Below, one piece after another: positions 45,436 through 57,925 of a stretch of 64,000 nt of DNA. The stretch comes from Plasmodium brasilianum (lineage: Eukaryota > Apicomplexa > Aconoidasida > Haemosporida > Plasmodiidae), in NCBI RefSeq assembly GCF_023973825.1, contig NC_090122.1, positions 1,752,630 to 1,816,629 on the forward strand, read 5' to 3'. Numbering within the stretch: the first letter of the stretch is position 1; every line of letters begins with the position of its first letter. Under the pieces are notes generated by a model, which was not told the origin of the DNA, ran no database searches, and was given only the letters and a program-made list of their open reading frames with translations. Both the position numbers and the translations under genes were made by a program.

Positions 45436-47806
45436 TAATTTGAAGTAGGAGTATATGTATTTTGCATTATATAGTAAAAGTTTTTTAGGTTTACGCGCAT
45501 ATGTCATAACTGTTTTGTTTTGTCTTACTTTATTATACCACATTATATTGCACGATATTATATATTACAATGTTATATTGAACCATATAATAATATATCA
45601 CCATAGTACATTTTTCATTTATTTTTAGTTTAACTTTTATTTATTTTTATTTATTTATTTGTTTTATTTTTTTTTTTTATAAATATATTTTATATCTGCA
45701 AAATGCGTTCCTCTTCTCCCCTCATCTATAAAATACCCTTATTTTATAGTAACCATAAAATTAACCCAAAATACGAGAAGCAAAAGTAGCGTTTGCAAAG
45801 ATTATTAGCAAAATTAGAAAAAGCGAAATAGCGAAAAGGCGAAAAAGCATCCTATTATACACTTGTGTAGAATATAATAATTTATGTAGAGTTATGTATG
45901 AAATTAACAACTAAAAATGAGTATTTGTCTGAATATGTTTTACTCTTTCCTTTTCTTTTTTTGGAAATTATAAAATTTTCGTTCATAATTGTTTTTTTCA
46001 TAAATTAATGAGGTATTTACTTTATACTTTTAAAAGTTGAACATTATTCTTTATGACAAATTTTTAATCATATTATAGTTTTTTCATATTGTGTTTTGTA
46101 AACTTTGAGTTTTAATAAAATAAAAATGTATTTACTATAAAGCAGGTTCGTATTATTCTGTTTTGTAATATTCTGCTCCGTTCCACTGTATCCCATTATG
46201 TTGTACTCCGTTTTATATGACTCTATTGCATCCTACTCCGTTCGATTTTACTCCATTCTATATTTTTTTTTATTTTTAAATTTATTCTTTTTCCGTCAAA
46301 TTGTATATATATATATATACATGTACCAACCCCTTTCTTAAAACTGAGGATAAGTTCCGCCTCTACATATTTCACGACATGGTTAAAAAAAATAAACGAA
46401 AATGAAGATGAAGATGAAAATGAAAATGAAAACAAAAATAAAAATGAAAGGAAGTAAGACTTGTCAAAACATATTAAATGTAAAACCTCACTTAATTTTG
46501 AATTAAGTAAAAAAGTTTTAAAGAAAATTTACATTTGTATAATAAACACTTTACGAATTTTAATATTATATTTTATTTTCTCATGTATAAAATTTAAACC
46601 TCACTTTTATTCTTTGTGCCGGTTCGTCTTAAAATTCATATATATATTTATATGCCTTTGTTTTACCCACACTTTTGCGAATATGTTATAAGGACAAAAT
46701 GGAATAAAAAGAATGTATATATTTAATTCATTGTTAATACAAAAAAATTAAGGATTTATTTTTTTTTTATCCTTTTTCTTTTCTCCAAGAGGAGAAGCAT
46801 TGGAGCGGGTGTATCATCATATGTATAATATGTATGTATATATATATATATCTATATATTTATATATATATATATAGATATATAAATATATATAGATATA
46901 TAGATATATATATAGATATATACATAGATATATACACATATGTACGCAAACATGTAGATAAATCTGTATATGCATACCCATACACATTCTGTTATTTTAT
47001 TTTGAAGTGTAATAAAAAAGGCCTCTAACTCGAGTTAAAATATTTTTTTTTTTTTTTTTGAATTACTCATTTTAGACAATGCGATGTTAAAAATAAAATT
47101 TTTTAATGTGACACGAAGGTATTGAGATAATATGTATAAACATGGGTATGTAATTTTCCCTTATTTTTTAATTTATTTATTTTAAATGATGAAAAATATA
47201 AAAATATTTTTTTTGCAAGAAATGTAGAACTGCTATTTTTCATTTAAATATATTAAAAAATATGTCTTATTTATTTTTTTTGTCTCCATTTTATCTTCCA
47301 TTTGTTTTCCATTTTTGAACATTTTTTTCTTTGTAAAGAATATACGCGTTATAGCGTATGGTTAACGAGAATCTCCTTTTAGCAATATTTCATCATAATA
47401 AATCAAATAAAAAAAAAAAAAAAAAAAAAAAAGTACTGGATGATATAAACACAAAATGAAAATGAGGCAAATCCATGACAAAAGCAAAGTGATCTTAAGG
47501 CAAATGCATTTTACAGCAAAGTAAAAATGTGCAGAATAGGCATATATTATATAAAATAGACATTTTCTTGAAGCTTCATTTATGAGTTTTTCATCCTTTT
47601 GTTTATATGCATTCAGCTATTCCACCATTTTGTTATTTTTCATTATATTGTTTGTTTTGACAAGTTTGTTGTTGCTCCCACTTTTCGTCTCTTCTTCCAC
47701 TTCTTGCCGCTTCCCTTACTTGTAAACCTTTTATCCCTTTTTTAAAAAGAAAAAGGCACAAGAAGAAACTGCACAAAGGTGTAAAAAATCTGAAGAGGGG
47801 TCAGAA
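45436..47806. other. intergenic region upstream of the myosin gene
   Basis: Contains a degenerate tattctgt/ttccact-type repeat (about 46145-46260), a gaaaatgaaaatgaag run (about 46398-46450), a TA/tatagata microsatellite (46825-46935) and A/T runs (for example 47407-47432). A + strand frame at 46461-46691 is Lys/Ile/Phe-rich and begins at a non-ATG codon; I regard it as probable noise. No supported gene. Confidence 0.6.
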
Positions 47807-50800
47807 ATGTATAAGCAAAAGTCATTAGACTTAAAAGATACAAATTATATTTACGAAAAATCATGGGTTTGGGTAAATATAAATACCATAAAAAATAAAA
47901 ATGTGATGCTATATAGGGAGATATTTGAATATTATAAAAATAAAAATAGTATATTTTGTTTCTTTAAAGGAAAAGTAAATAAATTTGTCTCAAAAAAAGA
48001 AGTGGAAATATATATATACTTAGATGATAATTATGAAAAATTAAAAAACAATATAAATTATTATGTTATAGAAAATGTGAAATATTTATTACCAATAGAT
48101 ACAAATTTTGGTTGTAGTGATAATACTAATTTAATATATCTAAATGCACCTAATTTAGTAGAAAATATTTATCAGAGATATAATAAAGCATATGTAAATA
48201 AAGAATGTCGGAATTGTATTTATACATACATTGGTTATATATTATTATCAGTAAATCCTTATATAAATTTTGAAATCTATGATGAAAATTATATGCAAAA
48301 GATAAAAGAAGAAAACAATTTGTTTTCCATTCCTCATCCCTTTTCAATAGCCAACGATGCATATAATTGTTTAATCAAAGATAAAGTAAGTCAGTCTATA
48401 ATTATAAGTGGGGAGAGTGGCGCTGGAAAAACAGAGTCATCAAAACAGGTTTTGCGCTACCTCACTTACTTGAGCTCTTGTTATAAGGAAGAAAAAAATA
48501 AAAAGAAGAAAAATAAAGATAAAGATATAAATAAAGATAAAGATATAAATAAAGATAAAGATATAAATAAAGATAAAGATATAAATAAAGATAAAGATAT
48601 AAATAAAGGTAAAAATAAAGATATATATAAGGATATAAATAAAATAAGGAAAATAGAAAAAACGTATAACCAAAATGAAAATGACAATAAAACAAGGAGG
48701 ACCGATGCGAACACTAGCAGTACAGATAAATCACATAGCAGTAAGAGTACACCCCTTAAGTATGTTAGCAACTGTAAGTATAACATAAATATTATAGACG
48801 ATAGCAATTTTAGTGGATCTGAATTTACTCACTTTGGTGATAATCAGCTGAACAGTTCAGGTAAAAAAAAAGAAAGACAAAATAAAAGTAGTAACAGTAG
48901 TGACAGTGGCCATAGCAGTAATGAAAACAGTAATAACCGCAGCAATAATAGCAGTAACAATAAATGCAATGGTAACTGCAATAGTAACAGTAATTCCATT
49001 AGGAGATATAGCAAGAACGCTTTGCACAAAAGCTCGGGCTTATCTATACCTGCATCCTCATGTTTATCATCTTCATACGAGGAGAAAATACAAAATAGTA
49101 ACCCATTATTAGAGTCCTTCGGTAATGCCAAAACAATAAAAAATGATAACAGTAGTAGATTTGGAAAATTAATGAAGCTGAATTATAATGAGAGAGGTAT
49201 ATTATGTTCGGCATCCATTGAAACGTACTTACTTGCAAAGGCACGAGTTGTTAATGTTCCTTATGGAGAAGGAAATTACCATATTTTCTACTCATTATGT
49301 CAAGATGAAAATCTAAGGGCTGAATTCAATTTGTTACCTTGGTATAAGTACAATTATTTAAAGGCCAAGAGTAAAATGAACAAGTATAACGAGGATAAGT
49401 GGAGTGAGGGAGAACGCCAGGGGGATAACGCAGATGAGGAAGAGGACGAATGGAATGACACTGAGAATAGCGAAAAAACGGAAAATAATGAAAAAAAAAG
49501 GAAGAGTAAAATACGGGCGAAGAGAAAAAAGGCGGAAAAATTGGAGATAGTAGTAGAAGAAAAAGAGGAAGAAGAGGAAGAGGAAAAAGGCAAGGGGGAG
49601 AAGATGAACAAGAGAATTAAAGGAAAGGGGGATAAGCATAATGGTAAGAAGCCGAATAATAATGAGTCTGGAAAGAGTTACCAATGCCTATACAATTTGG
49701 ATGTCATCAGAAAATGTTTTAATAGTATAGGCGTTTTTGAAAGTGAACAAAAGGAAATATATAAAACACTGATATGTATTTTATTATTGGGAAATATTGA
49801 ATTCGTTGAAAATGAAGAGGAGAGAGGAAGATTAAAAATTAAAAACATACAATTATGTGAAAAACTAGGTTCGTTATTAGAAATTGCAAATGAGAATTCG
49901 GATAGTAATAAAATTGTAGAAATATTGACTATAAAAAAAGTCAGAGAGACACAAAAATATTATACTTACCAGCAAGCTATTTACAATCGCGATGTTTTAT
50001 CGAAAGCCTTGTATCAGCTGCTTTTTGAGTATATAATTTTTCGAGTTAATGATTCCCTCAATGTCAAAGAAAAAAAGGGAAAGGCGTCCTTGGGCGGTGA
50101 CAGTGGTAGCAGTAGTGGAACAAGAGATAGCAGTGCTAGAAGTGGAAGAAGTGGAAGAAGTGGAAGAAGTGTAAGAAGTGGAAGAAGTGGAAGAAGTGGA
50201 AGAAGTGTAAGAAGTGGAAGAAGTGGAAGAAGTGGAAGAAGTGTAAGAAGTGGAAGAAGTGGAAGAAGTGGAAGAAGTGTAAGAAGTGGAATACGTAGTA
50301 GTAGTGGCAGCAGTGGCAGCAGTAGCAGCAACAGAAATCGAGGTAACACCGTTCATGGTGATAATACCATTTTTTGTGACAAGAAGGATGGACTAAGTGT
50401 CTGCAGCGAGTCGGAGGTGACAAACGCAGAAGACGAGAAAGGAGAAAACGATACTGAGGAGATAGAAAAAAAGAGCAGAAAGTCAAAGAAAAGGAAAATA
50501 AAGAGCTCAAAGGAAATAGACGAGGAAGATGAAGTAGACGAAGATGCAGAATTAGAAGTAGATGAAGATGCAGAATTAGAAGTAGATGAAGATGCAGAAT
50601 TAGATGTAGATGAAGATGCAGAAGTAGATGTAGATGTAGATGCAGAAGTAGATGTAGATGTAGATGTAGATGTAGATGCAGATACAGATACAGAGGTTGA
50701 TGTCGGAGAGGCCGCACCGGAAGAGAGTGACAGAAGCAAGAAATATTTCATAGGAATCCTGGATATATACGGGTTCGAGAATTTCTCGCAGGAAGGGGCA

Positions 50801-53800
50801 AACGGATTTGAACAGTTGTGCATTAATTATGCAAACGAAATTTTGCATTGCTTTTTTTTAAAACAGATAATATATAATGAACAGAAGATACATTATGAAG
50901 AAAATTTATATATTGAAAAAATTTCCTATAATGATAACAGTAATGTTATATCGTTGATAGGAGATACAAGAGATGTCAGTATATACACAATACTGGAAGA
51001 TTTAGCTTTCTTCTGTTGCTCTAATAAATCCAGTGAAGAAAATAATAAAAATCTATTTTTTGAAAAATTGAACAAGAAGATTATTAATTCAGCTAAATAC
51101 AAAAATACAGTAAGAAATTATAAACATTCAAAAAATTCATTCATCATTTGTCATTATGCTGGTGAAGTATTATATGATTCGAACGATTTTTTTAGAAAAA
51201 ATATAGACATACTGACAGATGATATACAACAATTCTTATCCAATTGTAACTCATTTATTAGTACCAATTTATTAAGGAGGAAGAGATATAAATATAAGAA
51301 GACGATGAAAATAAAAAATAAAGAAGTAAAGATGATGGAGAACTTAAATGTGGACAAAGAAACGATGCAGTGTTCTAGTAGGAGAAAACTTTCGGTCAAG
51401 GAAATTATTTCAAGCCGGGAAACTGAATCAAGGGGAGTCATTCACGGTGGATCCAGTAATAGCGGCAACACTGGAGGTATCCGCACTAGAGCATACAAAC
51501 ACAAAATGAAGTCCATCTTTTCGTCGTTTAAGAAACAGCTGGAAGTACTAACGGACAAGTTGGATAAAACATCGTCCAAATTTATCAGATGCATAAAGCC
51601 AAATGAAGAAAAGCAGGCAATGTTTTTTAATAAAAATTTAGTGCTTAATCAGCTGGTTATGAGTGGAATGGTTGATATTTTGAATTTAATGAAAAATGGG
51701 TACCCATGTCGAGTATTATATGAGGATATATGGTTAAATTATAATAGCATGTTACAAGAAGAGATGAAAATATTTCTAACACCTAAAATGTTTTGTGAAG
51801 TTATTTTAAAATTTTTAGAAATAAATTCTAGTGAGTATATGTTTGGAAAGACGAGAGTATTTTTCCGTTTTGGAGTTTTATCTATTATCAATGAAATATT
51901 AAATAATAATGAAAAAAAAAAAAATATATTTTTACAGCATGTATATAAATTTTGGTTATATAAGAGGAAAAGAAGAGTTCTAAATTTTGTTTTATTTGGA
52001 TGTCGACTAAAAATATTATTTAAAAAGAAGAGAGCAAAGAGCTTAATGGAATTTGGACTAAATTTATATAATAATTATTTGTTTAAAAAAAAAATAAAAA
52101 ATATGGAAAAAATTGTTTTCTATTATTTTAATGTCTATAAACAAAGGGTTCACTTCTTATGCTTGAGAAAATCATCTCTCATTGTACAAAAAAATTATAG
52201 AAAATATGTAGAAAGAAAAAAATATTTATATATATTAAGACAAATTATGTTCATACAAGATTATTACCTGTTTCAAAAATATTTTAAGCAAAGAGTTAAG
52301 GCATCTAATATTATTAGGAAAAACTGGAAAATGTATATCACCAGATGGGACTACCAATATGTTTTAAAAAATATTATTAAAATACAGAGGGCGTTTAAAA
52401 AATATATGAAAAGAAAATATATCAATTATTGCTTAACTATAGCCAAGATAAAACATGACCCCAACAAAACGTACAATCATTTCCTTAAAAGTGAGACCAA
52501 AGATATTAAGACGCCAAAAGGTCTTTCCCTCCCCATTAATAACCCTTTTAACGAAATGAACAGAATAGGCTCCTTCATATACATCGATGAGAGGAAGAGG
52601 CACTCTTTCTCGGTAGGGCAAGATACCCCAATGAAGTGGCACACGTGGGTGTGCGTGCATGGATGTGTGTATTTGTCCATTCATGTGTATTTGTCTATAC
52701 GTGTGTATTTGTCTATTTATGTGTATTTGTCTATACGTGTGTATTTGTCTATTAATGTGTATTTGTCTATTTATGTGTATTTGTCTATACGTGTGTATTT
52801 GCCCATTCATGTGCATTTTATCTATTTATGTGTATTTGTCTATTCATGTGTATTTGTCTATTCATGTGTATTTGTCTATTCATGTGTATTTGTCTATTCA
52901 TGTGTATTTGTCTATTTATGTGTATTTGTCTATTCATGTGTATTTGCCCATTCATGTGTATTTTATCTATTTATGTGTATTTGTCTATTCATGTGTATTT
53001 GTCTATTCATGTGTATTTTTCTATTCATGTGTATTTGTCTATTCATGTGTATTTGTCTATTCATGTGTATTTGTCTATTCATGTGTATTTGTCTATTCAT
53101 GTGTATTTGTCTATTCATGTGTATTTGTCTATTCATGTGTATTTGCCCATTCATGTGTATTTGTCTATACGTGTGTATTTGCCCATTCATGTGTATTTGC
53201 CCATTCATGTGTATTTGTCTATTTATGTGTATTTGTCTATTCATGTGTATTTGTCTATACGTGTGTATTTGTCTATACGTGTGTATTTGCCCATTCATGT
53301 GTATTTGTCTATTCATGTGTATTTGTCTATTAATGTGTATTTGTCTATTTATGTGTATTTGTCTATACGTGTGTATTTGCCCATTCATGTGCATTTTATC
53401 TATTTATGTGTATTTGTCTATTCATGTGTATTTGTCTATTCATGTGTATTTGTCTATTCATGTGTATTTGTCTATTCATGTGTATTTGTCTATTCATGTG
53501 TATTTGTCTATTCATGTGTATTTGCCCATTCATGTGTATTTGTCTATTCATGTGTATTTGTCTATTTATGTGTATTTGTCTATACGTGTGTATTTGTCTA
53601 TTAATGTGTATTTGTCTATTTATGTGTATTTGTCTATACGTGTGTATTTGTCTATTTATGTGTATTTGTCTATACGTGTGTATTTGCCCATTCATGTGCA
53701 TTTTATCTATTTATGTGTATTTGTCTATTCATGTGTATTTGTCTATTCATGTGTATTTGTCTATTCATGTGTATTTGTCTATTCATGTGTATTTGTCTAT

Positions 53801-55675
53801 TCATGTGTATTTGTCTATTCATGTGTATTTGCCCATTCATGTGTATTTTATCTATTTATGTGTATTTGTCTATTCATGTGTATTTGTCTATTCATGTGTA
53901 TTTGTCTATTCATGTGTATTTGTCTATTCATGTGTATTTGTCTATTTATGTGTATTTGTCTATTCATGTGTATTTGCCCATTCATGTGTATTTTATCTAT
54001 TTATGTGTATTTGTCTATTCATGTGTATTTGTCTATTCATGTGTATTTGTCTATTCATGTGTATTTGTCTATTCATGTGTATTTGTCTATTCATGTGTAT
54101 TTGTCTATTCATGTGTATTTGTCTATTCATGTGTATTTGTCTATTCATGTGTATTTGCCCATTCATGTGTATTTGTCTATACGTGTGTATTTGCCCATTC
54201 ATGTGTATTTGCCCATTCATGTGTATTTGTCTATTTATGTGTATTTGTCTATTCATGTGTATTTGTCTATACGTGTGTATTTGTCTATACGTGTGTATTT
54301 GCCCATTCATGTGTATTTGTCTATACGTGTGTACACGTTTGTTTATGCACGTACTCACGTGCGGTCACATGGCAACTTGTTAACGCTTTGCAGATCGGAG
54401 AAAATGCATACTATTCTTTGAAGAACAGAAACAGACTCAAAAGGAGAAAGACTTACAACACCGGGGTGAACACCCTTAAGTATGAAAGTAGCATGATGCA
54501 TGCTTATAAGAATACTGATCTAAATAGCTTCAAAGGTGAGCACTCAGATATGAACAGTATCGATATTACTAACAACAATAATAGTATTCTTAATGGAAAA
54601 AACAGAAATATATTTTTGGAAGATAAGCCATTTATTAGTGTTGGAAATATCGGCAATAAGGAAAAAGGGAAAAAACAAAGTGTTAAGCATCTTATGTCTC
54701 ATAACAAAGATGTTGTGAAGACTAGTGGGAAAAGCAAGTTTAGGTTCAGTAACTTGAGCGTATGTAGCGGTAACATTCATACTAATTTGAAGGGCAATAA
54801 TAATAGCAAAAATGATGCTTTAACTTTTAGTAAGACAAGTAAGCATATAGTAGCTTATTCGTGCTTCTCTTCATGCTGTGGTTATGCTTCTAACCGTTTT
54901 GAGACTGCTTATTTTTTTTACTTCTCCGCTTTTTCCCGCATCTGTTATAACATGCATTTGTACATAATTTCTTTTCTTATAATTTAGGAAAAATACAAAT
55001 GAAGAGAAAAACGTACAACCACGCAGATACAAAGAATGACTTTGTTTCGAGCTATAAAAGGGAAAAAAATAAGGTTTCAAATTTTCTTAAAAATACTATA
55101 TATGACAGATATATAGAGAAATATAAACAAAATCACATGAATAAGCACAAGGAAAAAAAGAAAAAATCTATATATATAAAGAGCAACTACAGCAATATCA
55201 GCAATATATACAGCGTTTATAAGCCCGAAAAGGAAGAAAGGTTAAGAGAGCAATACAACTTTAACCTAACAGACTCGGTAAGAACAATTCACGAATGAAG
55301 AAAAGCTCATAGATATGTTCACAAATATGCGCGCAAAAAAGAACTTTTATTTTAAAAATTTTAACTTCATTTTTGAACTTCATTTTTTAATTTTCACTTT
55401 TGAACTTTATTTTTCGAAACTCAGCTTGTCATTCCAGAGGATTTCTTTTTAAGCGAGTCAAACATCCCTGAGCCAAATATAATTCAAGAAAATAATGTAA
55501 TATATGCATAAATATAACAAATAATTATATATATTATTCTAACGAAGCAAATATTTATGGCACTTTTTTTGAAAATTTTTTATAGGAAAACTACATATCG
55601 TTGTGTGATTATTTGGACAATAATTTGGACTCCAAAATTCCGTTAATAGAACTCAACGTTTTCAGATGCTTCTAA
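47807..55675 (+). CDS. unconventional apicomplexan myosin heavy chain
   Basis: Exons: 47807 to about 52612 (or 52648), 54394-54838, 54988-55277, 55425-55496, 55586-55675; phases agree and give about 1900 aa. Seen: P-loop GESGAGKT at residues 202-209; switch I NAKTIKNDNSSRFG at 440-453; YGEGNYHIFYSL; switch II DIYGFENF at 986-993 followed by GFEQLCINYANE; actin-binding segment KFIRCIKPNEEK near 1256; converter region; then a basic neck with degenerate IQ-like repeats (IVQKNYRKYVERKKY, IIRKNWKMYITRWDY, IKIQRAFKKYMKRKY). Large inserts: loop 1 (KDINKDKDIN and Ser/Asn tract, about 170 residues), a Glu-rich insert near 530-620, and a loop before switch II with RSGRSGRSV and Asp/Glu/Val repeats. Actin-dependent motor; cargo unknown. 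From memory it sits where P. falciparum chromosome 11 has a myosin. The frame is formally open through the repeat intron, so automated calls may wrongly translate it. Confidence 0.88.
50135..50300 (+). repeat. 9-nt/12-nt coding repeat (RSG/RSV units) in a myosin surface loop
   Basis: agaagtgga units with periodic agaagtgta encode (RSGRSGRSGRSV)n. A second acidic repeat (gatgaagatgcagaattagaagta units) follows at about 50525-50700, so a basic block is directly followed by an acidic block in the same insert. Confidence 0.88.
52660..54340 (+). repeat. 18-nt tandem repeat array filling the first myosin intron
   Basis: Roughly ninety copies of an 18-nt unit (tgtgtatttgtctattca) with marked variants (tatacg, cccattca, ttatctatt, attaat). 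The variant order recurs in long blocks, for example the gcattttatctattta marker at about 52810, 53390 and 53697, and the gtattttatctattta form at about 52959, 53845 and 53986, indicating higher-order duplication. The unit is a multiple of three and stop-free on the + strand in three frames and in at least one minus frame. It is placed in an intron because flanking sequence fits donor/acceptor sites and the downstream frame differs. Confidence 0.9.
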
Positions 55676-57079
55676 ATAATAAAAAGAAAAAAAAAAAAAA
55701 AATTGTCTTATCCGACACAAATATTTCGTTACCTGCATTTTTCCCCCCTTTCACTTAATACATATTTTGCTCATATTTGATCTTTTAAGCAGCTTTTTCT
55801 GCTACTTTTTACCCTTTTTCTTTTGCATATCTTTTCCTTTTATATTCCAATTTCTTGCTCTTTTTTTTTTTTTTTTTTTCTTTATCCCAGCTTGTTCATT
55901 TGCCATATGTCATTCTGATTCATTTTAACTTCCAAATGTGTATTACTCTTTTTATTTGAAAATTTTGCTTTTCGCATAATAGAAATAAAAATTATTGTTT
56001 TAAAATTGTAGAACAAAACGGCTATATACACATTCAAAATATTTATCAATTTTACAATTTTTTTTTTTTTTTTTTTTACAACATATGGTATGAAAAAATG
56101 AAAGGGAAAATATCTGCCATAAATAAGCCCGAAGCAAATAACATATTGTTTTAAAAATGTAAGAGGTAAAATATGGCCAAGTGGGATTATTCTGAAATTA
56201 TTAGGAACAAATGTAATGATACAACTATGTGGCTCTCGAAATAGGGAAGGGATTTACCATGTGAATACCATCCAGCGCAACGGAAGCAAAAAAGATAAAA
56301 TGGAATAGACATAACAAACCAAACAAAACGAAACAAACAAATAAAACGAAACGAACAAAACGAAACGAAACAAGTAAAACGAAACTTCAAATGAATGAGA
56401 GATAAGCTCGCGTAATGCATACGTGCAACACAAATTCCATTACCGTTCTTTTAACTGATATATTTAAAAAAAAAAAAAGAGCAATTAAAATATTTTAGCT
56501 AACACTTTTCTCAAAATGTGCTTATTCGTATAAGACAAATCCGTCATAATTAACTTTACTCTTCTTTCTTTAATTCTTTATTTCTTTATTTCATCCTTTC
56601 TTTCTTCCTTTCTTTTTTGATGAGTTATATTTTTCGTGTTAATTTTCTTTACAACATTTGTAACACATTTCAAGTGCTTCCCATTTTGTATTCACTCGAT
56701 CGGTTAATTAGTTCTTGTTAAATATATACCAAAAATTTGAAATTCCTTGAGTCAAGAATATTTGGACAATTTATAAATTTTGCATTTTCCTTATTTAACA
56801 TTTCAATTTTTCATAAGGTATTACATTGTGCACTATCCTATCTTTCCCTTCAATGTTACAAGCATACACATTTGCCCTTTATTTTTATATTTTTATTTTC
56901 ATCCTATATATTTTTTCATACTCTCTTTTATTTCCCGGTGGTCATATACATATTCTTTAGATCATAATTTATTCACAATATTTCAGTGTTTTGAAAAGTT
57001 TTCTTATTTTTTATTTTTTTATTTTTTTTTTTTAATAATTTGTAAATTCATTCTAATTCCTTATTTCTCTCTTTATTCA
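55676..57079. other. convergent intergenic region between myosin and the large right-end gene
   Basis: Mostly T/A runs and cttt-type sequence. A + strand ATG frame at 56173-56244 (MAKWDYSEIIRNKCNDTTMW then LSK, stop TAG) is protein-like, and after the stop the same frame continues GRDLPCEYHPAQRKQKR. It may be a decayed or spliced small gene, but no acceptable intron was found. An aaacgaaac repeat lies at about 56310-56385. Confidence 0.45.
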
Positions 57080-57925
57080 CTAACATATTTGTGTTTTTGC
57101 GTTAATAATTACTTTCTTAATTATATAACTTGCATTTTTTGGTTCGTGCAAAGGAGATTCACCTTTTATTTGATTTAATTTGAACGAATAGTCAGAAAAC
57201 TTATATTTAATCTTTTCAGTTTCTGATATTTTTTTTTTTTTTTGTCGTTTTGCAGTGTTACTATCTCCTCTTAAGAGTATTCTTTTGGTATCACCATTAG
57301 GTATCCTTTTTTTTGGAAAAAGCTTTTTTTTTTTTTGATGGTGCTTCTTCACTCATTTTTTTACAAAAATATTGAACAGTACATATGTTCTTGAAGTATA
57401 TTTTTTTTTTTTTTTTTTTTTATTCCTTCACAGATAATACTTTTACCTTCACAATTATTAGCGTCCTTTTTATTTAAATTAGCAATCTTGGTTAATTCTG
57501 AAATGCATTCATTTTTAAATACATTATATGCTTCATTCATGGTTTTACATTTTTCATCTATGATATTAATTGCTTCATTCAGTGTATTGGAGGATTCATC
57601 CATAATAATATCTGCTTTTGTTCTGGGGCACATAATTTATGTGGTGTTCATTTTTTCCTGAATTGTTCAGATCCTTTTAGCCATTCACACCAACATATTT
57701 AGCTAATGTATGACTACATAGGGAAGGATTACATTCATCTGCCTTATTAGATGTATTATATTCTTGGTTTATTTAAAAGGGGTATCATACTTATTTATTT
57801 TATTCTTTAACTGAAGTGTTGATATTGTTAGAAATATTTATATTGTCTGTTTTTTCGTTATTGCTAAAAAAGTGAGAACTGTTTTTTATATGGTCCAATT
57901 CTGTTTCTATAGTGAGCATCATTTT
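57080..57925 (-). pseudogene. coding-like 3' tail of the large right-end gene, broken by stops and shifts
   Basis: Going 5' to 3' on the minus strand after the stop at 57926, the same frame gives MLTIETELDHIKNSSHFFSN and more, then stops, then INQEYNTSNKADECNPSLCS and more, then another stop. A shifted frame at 57633-57361 gives MDESSNTLNEAINIIDEKCK onwards, ending in (K)6 at a T run. Another at 57352-57080 gives KKRIPNGDTKRILLRGDS and a polar tail to a TAG. The composition is that of Plasmodium coding sequence, not the surrounding intergenic DNA, yet at least four stops and two frame changes interrupt it. It could be genuine decay of the 3' part or a separate degenerate gene. Confidence 0.5.

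Noticed and set aside
52433..54383. Long + and minus frames over the 18-nt array, including an apparent multi-pass membrane protein
   Set aside because: Array is open in nearly every frame; flanking exons of the myosin change frame across it and fit splice sites.
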